Source: Monosporascus cannonballus (lineage: Eukaryota > Ascomycota > Sordariomycetes > Xylariales). Taken from it: 64,000 bases of DNA. This document shows, piece after piece, positions 13,481 to 24,430 of this stretch. Every line of letters starts with the position of its first letter. The first letter of the stretch is position 1. A program made the position numbers and the translations under genes. Under the pieces are notes generated by a model that ran no database searches, had not been told where the DNA came from, and worked only from the letters and a program-made list of their open reading frames with translations. Where the stretch lies: assembly GCA_004154925.1 (NCBI GenBank), contig QJNS01000094.1, forward strand, positions 62,001-126,000, read 5' to 3'.

Positions 13481-15270
13481 TATAATACTGTTACCGGTCC
13501 GTAATAATTTTGTTATTCTTAAATTAACATTTCGTTTATAAATTATTAAAATTATATAAATAATTATTACGTTAATATTTTCGATAACAAATTAATCAAA
13601 TTTGTTTATTAACGTAATAATTACTGAATTATATTTATTTCGAATAAAATTATTAATTTTTCGGTTATTTTATTAATAACCTTTTTTTCGAAACTGCCGA
13701 AAAAATACCAAATTATATGTAAAATTTTCGCAATATATTACGTTGTATAAACGTAACATTTTTATACCTCTAAGGCTTCGAAAAATTACATTAATCTTTT
13801 CGTACCTTTTAATCGGAACGAAATTATTATTTACGTATATTTCGTTATTTTATACGATAAATTTGGAATTTGGAAATTTTCTAATTAGATTAGAGATATA
13901 TATCGTAAACCTTAAGTCCAAAAGAGCTAAATTTCTTAAAAAATAAAACAAAATACTTATAACGTTATATTACTTATTAATTAAAAAAATATGCCAATAT
14001 TCGTCGTACTCCTTTTAAAAATTACTTTATCTTTTATGTAATAAGTTTTTTAATAGTTTTTGATAAATGGTCGATTTTTTTAAAAAATTAATCGGCGGAA
14101 ATATATCTTTAAATATGTGCTATTATTCTGTTTTTAAAACGGAAACCTTTTAGGACTTTTTTAAAAATATATATAATAATAATTAAATAATATATAATAA
14201 TTAATTAGGTACGTTTTATAACGGGTGCCTTATACGTTTAATTTTTAACGTTTTCGCTTATTACCGTTTTAATCTGTATAAGAACTTTTACAATTATTTC
14301 GTTTCGGCTTACGGTTTGAGATTTTTTTCTTACGGTTAAAAGTTAATATTTTTAAAATTTTTCTAATTAAAATTATTTTAATTAAAGGAATTTGCAAATT
14401 TTCGTAAAGCGTTAAAAACGTTACCTTAATATTTTGTAATATAAATATAAGATAGGCTATTGCTTAATAATCCAAAAAGATAATTGCCGCTTTTTAAAAA
14501 TTAATCGTATTATTATCGATTTTGGTTTTTTTATTATTTAAAAAATAATAATCCATATTCTAATTATAAGGGTTAATATTATATATAAATCATTAATTCA
14601 TATAATCGTCGTTTTGGTTTTTAAAATATTATATCGTTATTCCAAAACCATAATCTTTTATTATTTTGCGATTTATTCATTTAACTTTTTGCTAGATTTC
14701 GAAATTTGCTTTAACGTTTCGCGATATTTTTATTAAGTATTAATCAGAAATTTACTATCGTACATTTTGCTTAATTTGCCCAGATTAATATATTACTTTC
14801 GATTTTTGTAAATATACGCCGTAAAATCCTAATTATAAGTTTATCTGTTTTCGGTCGTTATTTTAAAGGTATTCGTTAAATAATTAATATAATCGATTTT
14901 TTGGGTAACTCCTTAGGAAAATATAGATATAAACGAAAAACCGTTTGAAATATTAGTTTATATCGTATAACGGATTTGTCTTTTTAGATAAAAAGCTATA
15001 TTAAGTTTTATAAGTTTAATAAGTTACTAAAGATTTTAATGAAGATCGATATAATTCCAAATATCGAACGCGTATACTTTAAATTAAAATTCGCCTTTAA
15101 AACGATCCCAGTTCTTAAATCTCTTATAAATAATAAAGGACGTTAACGGTACGATCGCTATCATTATTATTAGCGTATTTCGATAATTATAACTGATATA
15201 CAGCTTATATCGTTTTAATAACAGCTAATCAATTAATATATGCCCTAATTAAACGAATAAAACTCTTAAT
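13481..15270 (-). pseudogene. Copia gag and protease region, unreadable
   Basis: This is the 5' third of the minus-strand Copia element by position, between the 5' LTR and integrase. It is AT-rich with stops in every frame. I could not recognise a zinc knuckle or protease motif. The 67-codon open frame at 13743-13946 on the plus strand is not convincing. Confidence 0.45.
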
Positions 15271-15433
15271 TATCAGATATAAGGGATATCAGTTATATGT
15301 GTATTGATAACTAGTTGCAAATGCTCTAAAACGCGTACTGCACTTTAAGGTGATCTAGTCCCGGAACATATATGTTCCGATCAGAAGGAATCTTCCGTAT
15401 ATGGGATGCTAGAGCACCCCCTGCTAGCTGACA
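15271..15433 (-). repeat. 5' LTR of the Copia element
   Basis: Ends CTGACA at 15433, followed by the duplication CTACT. It matches 685-847 over its length with scattered transitions. It sits 38 bases from the 3' end of the tRNA-Ser gene. Confidence 0.9.
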
Positions 15434-15471
15434 CTACTTGCTGTAGCTGAAGAAATTGCAAAAAGAAGGAG

Positions 15472-15569
15472 CGACACCTGCAGGATTCGAACCTGCGCTC
15501 CCGAAGGAAATGCCTACACTAAACCATGGGAATAGCAGGGCATCGCGTTAACCACTCCGCCAAAGTGCC
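15472..15569 (-). tRNA. tRNA-Ser(GCU) with a 17-nt intron
   Basis: The minus strand folds as a class II tRNA. The acceptor GGCACTT pairs with AGGTGTC (one G-T), with discriminator G. The D stem is GCG/CGC around GAGTGGTTAA. The anticodon stem ATGCC/GGCAT carries loop CTGCTAA, anticodon GCT. A long variable arm (TTCCTTCGGGA) and the T arm GCAGG-TTCGAAT-CCTGC follow. A 17-base intron (TTCCCATGGTTTAGTGT) sits one base 3' of the anticodon, the standard eukaryotic position. The variable arm and discriminator G agree with serine identity. No CCA is encoded, as expected. All stems pair, so the gene looks functional despite the adjacent transposon. Confidence 0.93.
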
Positions 15570-17497
15570 TGAGGAAGCTTTGATAACTGGTTGGCCAGTT
15601 ACTTTGTGTGGGTCAAGCTAACTATGCTTGGGAGTTTTGATCTGGAGGTATATATATTTTAGATTTCCTGCCACGTTCGGCTACTGTAGCGTCTTGCTAC
15701 TTTCCCCTGATTTTACTCCGGGCATCAACCGTTAACGTTAGCTCCTCCCTCAGTAATGTCTGCTGGACAATCTGCGTGTCCACTATACACACACCTCTTC
15801 GTCTTCTTGCATGAAGGAATTGAAATTAGGTACCGTAACCAGCCATTGACTCGACGGACTCTCCAACAAGGCCGTGCATGAATTAGTGGTAGTGCTCTAC
15901 GCTCTTTCTAGGACGCTTATCACAATCATTTACCAGGAATATTACAGATTTTTGAGGCATGCGGTACATCGGTATCTAATCTGAAGCCAGTAAAGTGGGA
16001 ATTTCTTCGTGGTGTGATATCCAGACGCAACTCCGCCAAAGCCAAGCGCGTTGTTCGCAAGTAGCAGAATACAACCTCAAAATAGCACTCAAAGCTTCGC
16101 TCGAAGCCTGTGGTAGAGCGAGTGCATGGTCCGCCGGGATATGGTTGAATCCAACAAACATGCAGCCTTGAGGGGAACTAGGTACCAGCACTCGAGTAAA
16201 CCCGCTTGTTCTAGTCGGATATATGATGTACCGAGGTGAAAATTACCCGAATGAGAACTGTCCGCTTAAGAACAAAACACGAAAGTTCTAAAAGTGGACG
16301 GTGACTGGAACTTAAAGCACATATATTACATTGCGAGATATCAGGGCGGTGGGCGTTGCGTACGGGAATGCGACATGGAGGTTGTTTCGTACGGACATTA
16401 ATAACCTCATCACAAGACCTTTAATTACGGGGACTTGAGAGTCCAGTAACTTGTTAGGTAATGGATACCTAACGTCAGAGTATTTCGTACAGCGCTAGGA
16501 AACGGCATAGAGTATATCTAGTGTACCAACGGCCGAGCTCTGGGACTTGCTGCACTCGATGGTGGAAATCAGAATGTGATAAAAGTGCTCAAGGGACGGC
16601 CTGTTCGTTAGACGAAGCCTTCGCTTGATTATCTATTTGCTCTCGTTTTGAAACCGCCTCGATTCACACTTTCGATAGCTGAAGACTCATGGTTTCAGGA
16701 GGCCTATGAAAAGCCCAGCAAGGGCTAAGATTTCTTACGGTTGGCCAGCTGGCACTACCTAAATATAAGGCGTCACATGTCCGAAATAGAAATCCCTCTG
16801 AAGATTGCAGGTGAGCCCTGCGTTGGTCGTTTTCTTTTGCTGCTATCTCTTTTGCCTTTCCCGTGTACCAGATCGCTCTTATCGAGTTCGCATCGCTGTC
16901 TCGCAGGAATCCCAAAAGTCGCACACAGTTTTAGCAGTTGTGTGGTCTTGTCAGTGGCACGCGTACTCTATAGCCGGGGCGGGGGGGGATAATGCGGGGC
17001 AAGCTTAGGTATTTGTCGCTCCCTGCAATACTTCTATGTCACCCGGAAGGCAACCCCCTCAATTTTTACATCTAGCTCAAGGTACAAACTATTGCCACGA
17101 ATCTCTATTGGTTATTTTACTCCGTTTGTAAGCGGTATCCAATTGACTTCATTCAATGTGTTGCTGGTGTGGGTTCACGACGTAGGACAGCGTTACTTTG
17201 CGAACGAGTCCTTGCCAGTTTTGGTAAGTTAAGTCCCTGGACGGAGAAGCCGATACCGGTCCACATCACGGATTTACCGGTTGACAGTCACTAATAAACC
17301 AATCAATTACCTCTGAGGCGCCAATCGCAAACCCTCTAATTCCAGTTCACCTTTGCGACTCTGGGTCACTCTCACAGGCCTATTCCCTTGGTGGCCGGCC
17401 TTCTGTTCTTCCCTCGTCTTTTGCGCTCGCTCGTTGCCGTGGCCCCGGTTGAAGTAGCCTTGGTAGGGAGAGGTTAGAGATAGACAGGTAGCGGATA
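15570..17497. other. Intergenic, normal composition
   Basis: No gene supported. Short open frames on both strands (for example 15976-16191 minus, 16741-16992 plus) lack an ATG or any recognisable motif. The last 150 bases are pyrimidine-rich (CTTCCCTCGTCTTTTGCG) and probably contain the start region of the sideroflexin gene. Confidence 0.6.
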
Positions 17498-18822
17498 ATG
17501 TCGTCCTCGCTGCCGGGCAACCGGGAGTTGCCTGAATCGCAGTATGATCTTAGCACCTACTGGGGTCGCGTAAGGCAGACGGCCGCCATTACGGATCCGA
17601 GGTGAGTTTCAGGAATATGTTTATGGCTTCCCGGTCCAACCGTTGTAGAATGTCCGTGAGGGAACTCTGCCTGCTGTGTTGGTGGGCTACGATATAGAGG
17701 GCGAGCCAAGAAGCTCGACTGACATGTGCTTGTTCCTCGTAGGACACTCTTCGCCGGTCAACATGGGCTCGAGCATGCGAAGCAACTGGTGGTGGCCTAC
17801 AAGAAAGGGGAAATCAAGCAGATGACGCCGGACCTGTGGAAGGCAAAGAAGATCGTCGACTCCACGTTACATCCTGGTATGAAGGCACGCTATTCCCGAC
17901 GCCTGACGTCCTGCGCTCGTATAAGGTCTGGGGTTTGGAACTGATCAAAATTTACAAGATACCGGAGAGCCTGTCCTCCTACCGTTCCGGATGTCCTGTT
18001 TCGTCTTGTCGAACTTGGTGGTCACGGCCGGAATGCTCACGCCGGGTCTCGGGGTACGTCCAGTCTACCGCTTCCCCTTGCCTACGGGCGAAATCAAAGT
18101 TCACGGCAAGGAGCTGACGAGCCGCGCAACAGACGAGAGGCACGATCTTCTGGCAGGTAGTTAACCAGTCCCTGAACGTGGCGATCAACAGCGCAAACGC
18201 CAACAAATCCACCCCGCTCTCCTACTCCAAGATGGCGCAGTCCTACTTCCTCGCTGTCGGCGCGTCGTGCTCGGTAGCGGTGGGCCTCAACTCGCTGGTG
18301 CCGCGGCTCAAGCGCCTCTCGCCGAGCGCGCGGACGACGCTCGGCCGGCTCGTACCGTTCGCGGCAGTGGCGTCGGCGGGCGCGCTCAACGTGCTCCTGA
18401 TGCGCGGCGAGGAGATGCGTACGGGCATCGACGTGTACCCGGTGCTATCCGAGAAAGACAAGGCGGAGCTGGCGGCCGCCGGGCGGGCCGAGGCGGACGT
18501 GCCGAGCCTTGGCAAGAGCCGCAAGGCGGCGACGCTCGCCGTGGGAGAGACGGCGCTCAGCCGCGTCTTCAACAGCAGTCCCATCATGGTGGTGCCGCCG
18601 CTGATCCTCGTGCGCCTGCAGCGCACCGAATGGCTGCGCCGCAACCCTCGCTACACCACGCCCGTCAACCTCGGCCTCATCCTCGCCATGAGCTTCGTCG
18701 CGCTGCCATTCGCCCTCGCGGCCTTCCCCCAGCGCCAGAAGATCAGCGCCGAGAGCCTCGAGGAGGAGTTCCACGACCGCGGCGGAGACGGCGGCTTGGT
18801 CGTTTTCAACCGAGGTATCTAG
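17498..18822 (+). CDS. fsf1: Sideroflexin (mitochondrial amino-acid carrier, Fsf1/SFXN family)
   Basis: Four exons: 17498-17601, 17743-17876, 17959-18053, 18133-18822, with GT...AG introns of 141, 82 and 79 nt. The spliced frame is 340 residues, close to the family's usual 320-340. It begins MSSSLPGNRELPESQYDLST. Family marks are the HPDTG motif (78-82, split by intron 2), QSLNVAINSANAN (123-135) and ALNV (195-198), with hydrophobic segments near 88-105, 149-168, 181-201, 235-255 and 288-312. Human SFXN1 carries serine into mitochondria for one-carbon metabolism; yeast Fsf1 is the fungal relative. An inner-membrane location and a similar role are inferred here. The ATG is chosen because the N-terminus then matches fungal homologues as I remember them. 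No lesions. Confidence 0.93.
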
Positions 18823-19616
18823 TTAGCCGGCGGGGGAAGGGGAAGGGATATACCCTGGTAGACTTCACGTGAGATGGCATATCTGGGCGTTTTAGGCATT
18901 GGCTTTGGCGTATAGCGCTTCGGCATGAAGCATTGGTCAGGAATGGTTAGGCAGATGGTGCATGGCCAGCTACCGTGGGTGTTTGAGGCAAAAGGGCACG
19001 ACGCATGAGCTCTTCGCGGCATTATAGATGTACGGAAGAACATTTCAACATATGAAAATATATGCCAGACCAGTCCACCCTTCGTTGCCCACCTGATGGT
19101 TTGTGGCAGTGACTTCCGGGTTTGTCAGGGCAAGTCATCCACCTCTTGCCATAGGATTTCACCGTCGAACAAGGAACTATCTACAATTGCACAAAGACAC
19201 GGAAGTCGCAGCTCGATCCCAAGTTCCCGAAGTCTCCAGCTTCCCGATCCCCCCCCTATTTATCATCCATTGCAGGTCATTCAATACACTCCTCGGAATC
19301 TCTTATATCATCATACGACGACGCCCTGTTCTACTGTCTTGTGGGTATGATTGCCACACGCGACGGCGATCGATTCTCCGCGTGCCTAGACCATTGGGAG
19401 TAGGTGGTGATGCCACACGCGCGGGAGCAGCCGAGCTCGCTGCGGTGATCCGCGGGATTAGGTTGGACGCAGAGCATTGTCGGTAGTCAGGCTCCGGCTT
19501 CGCTGGCCTACCCTACGTGAAAAGGCGAAGCTCGCTAGTCACAGCGTGCTGGGCGTGTTATTGCTGCTAAGTTTGGTATTTAGGTGATGGATGGGTGTCG
19601 GGTCATGGGCAGAATA
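18823..19616. other. Intergenic downstream of the sideroflexin gene
   Basis: Contains the 3' UTR and spacer. Open frames at 19096-19486 have no recognisable motif, and the longest starts with GTG. A GC-rich patch (19330-19500) may be a decayed gene fragment, but nothing in it is identifiable. Confidence 0.5.
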
Positions 19617-19862
19617 ATTGACACACCACCACACTGCTTCTTGTAGGTTATCCCGATGCAACTATTTGGAAAACTTGTAGGACATCAACCAAATGCCCAA
19701 AAAGAAGTTATTGATACTATTAACCCGCCTATTTGTTAACCCATTAAGTTACGTATATTTTGGACTCGGCAGATATAAAATGGCTTATCTATTGATATCA
19801 TCTGTCAACGTTTAAGGGGGTAGGAGTAAATTGCGACAATTATATTGCCCACGACCTGGGTG
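19617..19862 (+). repeat. Diverged dispersed repeat, copy 1
   Basis: About 246 bases that align with 20251-20503 in the same orientation. Shared blocks include ATTGACACAC, CGATGCAACTATTTG, GGCAGATATAAAATGGCTTA and GACAATTAT. The two copies differ at perhaps a fifth of positions. No terminal repeats are visible, so the kind of element is unknown. Confidence 0.75.
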
Positions 19863-20250
19863 TATAAGAGGTTTGTCAATCTACTGCTTCTTACCTCCTC
19901 TCCCTCTTCCTTGGGCTTATTGCGTAGCGACATACGGTATATTGTAGGGAGTTCTCGCTACCTATAGCACTAGATTTCCAGATGAATGAAGGGCAGCAGT
20001 TTCATATAGAGGGCTATTGTCCATAGAAGTGTGGCTCTGACGTATGCTTACCTTTTCGTCAGGGCGAAGCAACTAGGAACCTAACAAGGGCGCGGCGTAA
20101 GACGGACCTTTCTTAAGCCTTGTGGTTTCGCCTAGTACGGAAGCGGTACGTTTTATTCAATATGACTGGTAGTGAGTTTTTGTTTTGCCCTCATTTACTC
20201 GATGTTGATGGGTTCCTCGTTATGTATACCTGGCAGGGCGTGGACAAAAG

Positions 20251-20503
20251 GATTGACACACCCCCACACTGCTTCAGGGCAGCGTATTCCGATGCAACTA
20301 TTTGCAAAGATTGTAGAGAATTAGCCATAATGCTTAAAAAGGAATTATTAATATTGTTAGCTTGCTTATTTATTAGCACATTAAGTAATGCATATTTTAC
20401 ATTTGGCAGATATAAAATGGCTTATTCATTAATGTCCATATGCTGAGGTTTGAGGGTGTAAGAGTATAGTACGACAATTATTTTGTCCATGACCTGCCTG
20501 GGT
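20251..20503 (+). repeat. Diverged dispersed repeat, copy 2
   Basis: Partner of 19617-19862, starting 634 bases downstream. In this copy a 108-codon open frame (20120-20446) runs through the repeat and ends in a hydrophobic stretch (ELLILLACLFISTL). In copy 1 that frame is broken by stops, so it is not obviously under selection. Function unknown. Confidence 0.7.
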
Positions 20504-23229
20504 ACCTAGTAAATACGTATTAGGAGTGTAGTCTTCGCTGTGTTGTCCGCCTGGTGCAGTCGCCGTTGTACACTTCTACATGCATTGTATGTATAACCTA
20601 CCTCGGTAGTTAGTCAGGTGGGCAAGGAAGCTACGGATTACGGAGTGCGGTAGCGATGATTTCATTCGGCACATGAGAGAGTATGCTCGGCAGTCCGCTG
20701 GCAGCAGACTTGGAAGTGCTTGCAGACGGCGCAGTACGAGGGCACTGTAACTCTCGAGCATATAAGGAGGCACTAACACCATTTGCTAGGACTTTGCCAC
20801 TTCGAAAAGAATTACGTGAGGCCTTTTGCTTGGTCCCATTCTAGAAACGCTATTAATGCGAGAGAGGGGGTGAGGCGAGTTTGATGTCTTGAAGTCAGTT
20901 CCTTCATAATGGATACCGGGATGTTTCGCATCCTGCCCAGGGGCGTGCTTCGATTCGTGGTTTTGTGGGAACGAGCAAAGTATCTGGTGCAAAGCACCGG
21001 GCCGTATCCCCATCACGTTGGCACAGGGCAGGTCGATTATGTAATATACTAGAGACGGACGCACTTTAATCCTTTGCACTCTGTGGAGATTGCCTAGAGT
21101 TTGTTGGCTGGGGTCTTCCGGACAGGGCTGCTAGGGCGTCCCCCATTTGGCCGTCGGAGTAAACCCAATGAAGCGATAGGCAACCTAGTCCGCCTGGGGT
21201 GAATCTATTTGATGTGTGAATTTGTGTGATTTGCCTTAGGATCGTATCAAATCATGAGCCACGTTTCTAGCTTTCATGACAACTGTCTAGGGGAGAAACA
21301 GTGTATATTCGAAAGAGGGGGGAAATGACTTCTCATCGCGATGCGAAGGTCAACAGCGTGGTTGATGTAGAGCTCAATACAAATTTCCGAAGTGCTGTAT
21401 TCCCGCAGCTTTGATTACATATCTACTGAGTACCTATGTTGGTACTTAGCGGGGCCCTTGTGATGGCATGATTTTCCGAAATGAAAATGGCGTAGGTATG
21501 CCAATGCTGGCTGTCACGGTGATGGGGTGTTAGTCACGGCAGGATATGAGATACGACTCGGGAGATACTGATGACCTTCTCTGACCCCTCATCTTTCACA
21601 ACGCTGTGCCCCTTTGACACTTTCCCAGTGACCAACGAGAATATGCAATGGAAGGCTAGAGCAGCCAGTCAGATCCCAACTCTGCTTCGAGGGCTTGCCA
21701 AGCTACTGCAAGACTTGCATAAGCGAGCAGACCCTGCGAGTGTTGTTGTTAGGTCCAAGACCTAGCTCACTAAACAGTTCTTGTTCCCGGCAACTGTGAC
21801 GGTATTGTAGGCTATATGGTACTGTAGATGTCTGCTGTCCAGCTGCAATTCAGCCAGCTCTCAGCCTATTGAGCTCTACCTCCCGCGGGCAACCATGGCA
21901 GAAAGAGTCACTTAACGAGGGGTGTGAGGGGCAGCCGGACGTGGACGGAATGCAGGCGAAGAAGAATGTGATGACCCGGACTGGGCAATGGCCGATGGAA
22001 TGTGCCGATCATACATAGTAGCATCTCAGCGCCTTCGATGTTCTAAATGGAGATCCCGTCCGCAACGAAGAAGAAACAACACAAGAGAGAAGAAGACTTG
22101 ACGACAGCTAATAACAGTAGTCCTCTTTATACCTGTCTGCATTGTTGGAATTCCATCCCTCGCCCATCCTGCAGGTGGTTTCTTTGTGTTTATCATCATA
22201 GGGACCCGGCCAAGAGTTGCCTCAATGACCTGACCTGTCCATCTTGGTGGGAACCACAGCATGTACCTTGGTACGAAGGGAAGTATTGGTATTGAATGCA
22301 AAGCAGCGTGAGCCGCTGATAATTGTGCTTGCTGGGCATAGCGGACTTTCTCCCCACATCAATTATTCCCAGCGTGAAACAGGAAGGTCTTGGATGGATT
22401 TCATCTTCCTGTTTCTGTTTCTGTTCCGCATCCGCTTTTCGGGTTTGTAAAACTTGTCTGATGTCAGCTAGGCTAGAGAGGGGAATGGGTACTGTGATGA
22501 ACTGGCCCTGTTGCTGATGCTAGATATTGTTTCGAGAGGAATCGTTTAGCTGGCGCGAGAGGCGCTGAGACCAGGCACTATTCCCCAGAAGGGGACTCGC
22601 CGGGGTGGAGCCACGTATTAGAGCTCCCCTTAATGACCTGGATTCATACTGTATGAATGTAGATTGTCTCATCCTTTATTTGGGCCAATTTCAGCTGATA
22701 TTGGGGCAATTGCCCGGCTGCCTGGATTCGATTCACACAGTACTAATAGCAAGAGACACTGTACTTCATAGAAAAGAAGTCGCAAACAAGCCCTTGAGAA
22801 GGAGGCAAAGCCGACGATACTTACTGTACGTAGAGCGTCAGGTATTACCGATATGAGGATGCCTTTGGCGCGTCTGCCAATTGCTTCATCGTTGTTCGAT
22901 CTTAGATGTGAAGTTACAGAAGGACTACTCAGGCCAGTCCAGGTCGCACCGTTCTCTAAATGGTTGATTATTGGATTTATAGGCTGGTTCGGTTGGTTTG
23001 CTGTCTGGCTGTGTGTGAATCCCTCCCATCCGCCCCATATGCCACACGCTAGACGTAAATGGAAGACGGATTGGAGATCGGCTCAGACTTCAACAATCTC
23101 GTCATTGCTTTAGATGGCATGGGGTTGTGTTCACTGCTTCGGTGAGAAATGTAGAACTTCCTCCCTTTCCTTTCTGTTACCAGCTCTGGCCAGTCTTCCC
23201 CGATACTCTTCTGCCATTGCAGTCAAGCA
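20504..23229. other. Intergenic, no gene supported
   Basis: About 2.7 kb of normal composition between the repeat pair and the small minus-strand gene. Several open frames of 60-97 codons occur on both strands (for example 20786-21079 minus, 22605-22856 plus), but none shows a family motif, a convincing splice pattern or a clear start. A small exon or a non-coding RNA could be missed. Confidence 0.5.
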
Positions 23230-23752
23230 TCACTCGATGCGGTCTTTTTGTTGAGCAAATTTGTCGTTGTTGTTTACCCGGAGAGGCATGTCTTGGCTGT
23301 ACTTTGAGTACCTCTTTCTGAGCCGGCCCAGCTGTTCTGACAGCAACCAGAAGACGACATAGGGTGCAACCGAACGCGGCTTTCCCTTCGCTACGGCGAT
23401 ATTAAAGTCGAACCCCCTCTCGAGATCAAAATCGACGAGAAGAGTAACTCTAAAGCCCCCAGCGACTCGACTGCGAGCTTCGACGGCGAACGCGGATTTG
23501 TCGATTACTTCCTTGTCTCCCGCGTGAATCCGTAGCCCCTTCACCCCAGTAACGAAGAGGACTCGACCGTCTTTATAACAAACAAGCCATAAGCCCCTGC
23601 GGAATTTCCTCGTCGATAACACTGACAGCTACTCGGTCGATTGAGCAAAGGAGAAGAAATACACCGTACACCAATACATAGGCATCACCTGACAATACTT
23701 ACTCGCAACCTTGAAGTTTCGATAACTTCTCTTTGAAGAGGCGTACTGGCAT
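23230..23752 (-). CDS. Small protein of unknown function, two exons
   Basis: Proposed exons on the minus strand are 23752-23703 and 23596-23230, joined by a 106-nt intron with GTAAGT donor and CCGCAG acceptor. The spliced frame is 138 residues and reads across the junction as LSKLQGCEGLWLVCYKDGR. It includes DKSAFAVEARSRVAGGFRV and RSVAPYVVFWLLSEQLG, which look like ordered protein. The frame stays open upstream of this ATG (HGRSLKGTTTESPGKTRR...) to a TAG near 23872 that overlaps a good acceptor (CTTTTTAG), so there may be a further 5' exon and the start is uncertain. No known domain recognised. It is divergent from the kinase gene, whose ATG is 680 bases away. Confidence 0.5.
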
Positions 23753-24430
23753 AATTGTCACTGTCGTCTGGTCGGCTATTCTTGACACCTTCCTTCGCGT
23801 CTTCCCTGGACTTTCGGTTGTGGTGCCCTTTAAAGAGCGTCCGTGCACAGTCAGCAGAGTCGTCTCCGCCTAAAAAGCTGCCAGCACACTGGCACCGCTA
23901 CCAAACTCCACCACCTCAGGCGGCCAGCACCTGACAGTCGACTGCCGATCCGAAGGACCCCCTTACCGTCAGCTACGGCCACTACCAGCCTCAGTTAGCG
24001 TCTCTATTGCGTGTTTACCTAAGACACTGAGGAACCAACGCTCAAACCTTACAAAGTCTACAGCGCTTCAGCCCCTGGAAATACAGGGCATTCGTTTCGC
24101 GTTTCGGTTTTGTAGCGGTCGCGCCGAGGCACCGAACCCCCCTTCCGCCCCTAGTACCAGCGCCACACACTCAGTGGACTCGCTATTCAATCTTCCAAAC
24201 CTGCTCGGTTGTGGTTGTCATTTTTTCATCCCTCGGCCCCCTGTCATCCGCCTATCCTTTAACATTACTCTAACGTTACTCTGGGACCGGGACTTTAACG
24301 TTAAGCTGGGCCTCAAATCGGGAGGATTCTCCATTTGTGTTGAACCTCGCAAAATAAAAAAAACACAAAATAATAGCTAATCAATCCCACTAAACTTGAC
24401 TATAGCCCCAGAAAGAGGAGGAAAATCAAA
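23753..24430. promoter_or_regulatory. Shared upstream region of the small gene and the LAMMER kinase
   Basis: About 680 bases between two divergent starts. Part of it (23753-23871) may be coding for the small gene. The kinase side is CT-rich and then A-rich just before the ATG (AAAATCAAAATG), usual for fungal 5' leaders. No TATA box or defined operator stands out. Confidence 0.4.

Larger units (their letters stand above)
685..15433 (-). mobile_element. Ty1/Copia retrotransposon, RIP-degraded, with nested insertions
   Basis: Bounded by two 163-bp direct repeats (685-847 and 15271-15433) that start TGTCAG and end CTGACA, with CTACT immediately outside both ends (680-684 and 15434-15438): a 5-bp target-site duplication. 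Read on the minus strand, broken frames give Copia landmarks in the expected order: an integrase stretch like RYVIFITDRY near 13190-13275, a reverse transcriptase stretch EIYIKMPLGY near 11760-11790, and RNase H remains at 10880-10960 continuing at 1170-1250 across the nested Gypsy element. That order (integrase before reverse transcriptase) is what assigns it to Copia. Without the insert it would be about 5.1 kb, a normal Copia length. Many stops in all frames; certainly inactive. Confidence 0.9.

Noticed and set aside
15976..16191. 71-codon minus-strand ORF
   Set aside because: Starts with GTG, no splice pattern, no recognisable motif.
18243..18872. Overlapping ORFs opposite or in other frames of sideroflexin exon 4
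   Set aside because: The sideroflexin frame explains the sequence; the others are shadows.
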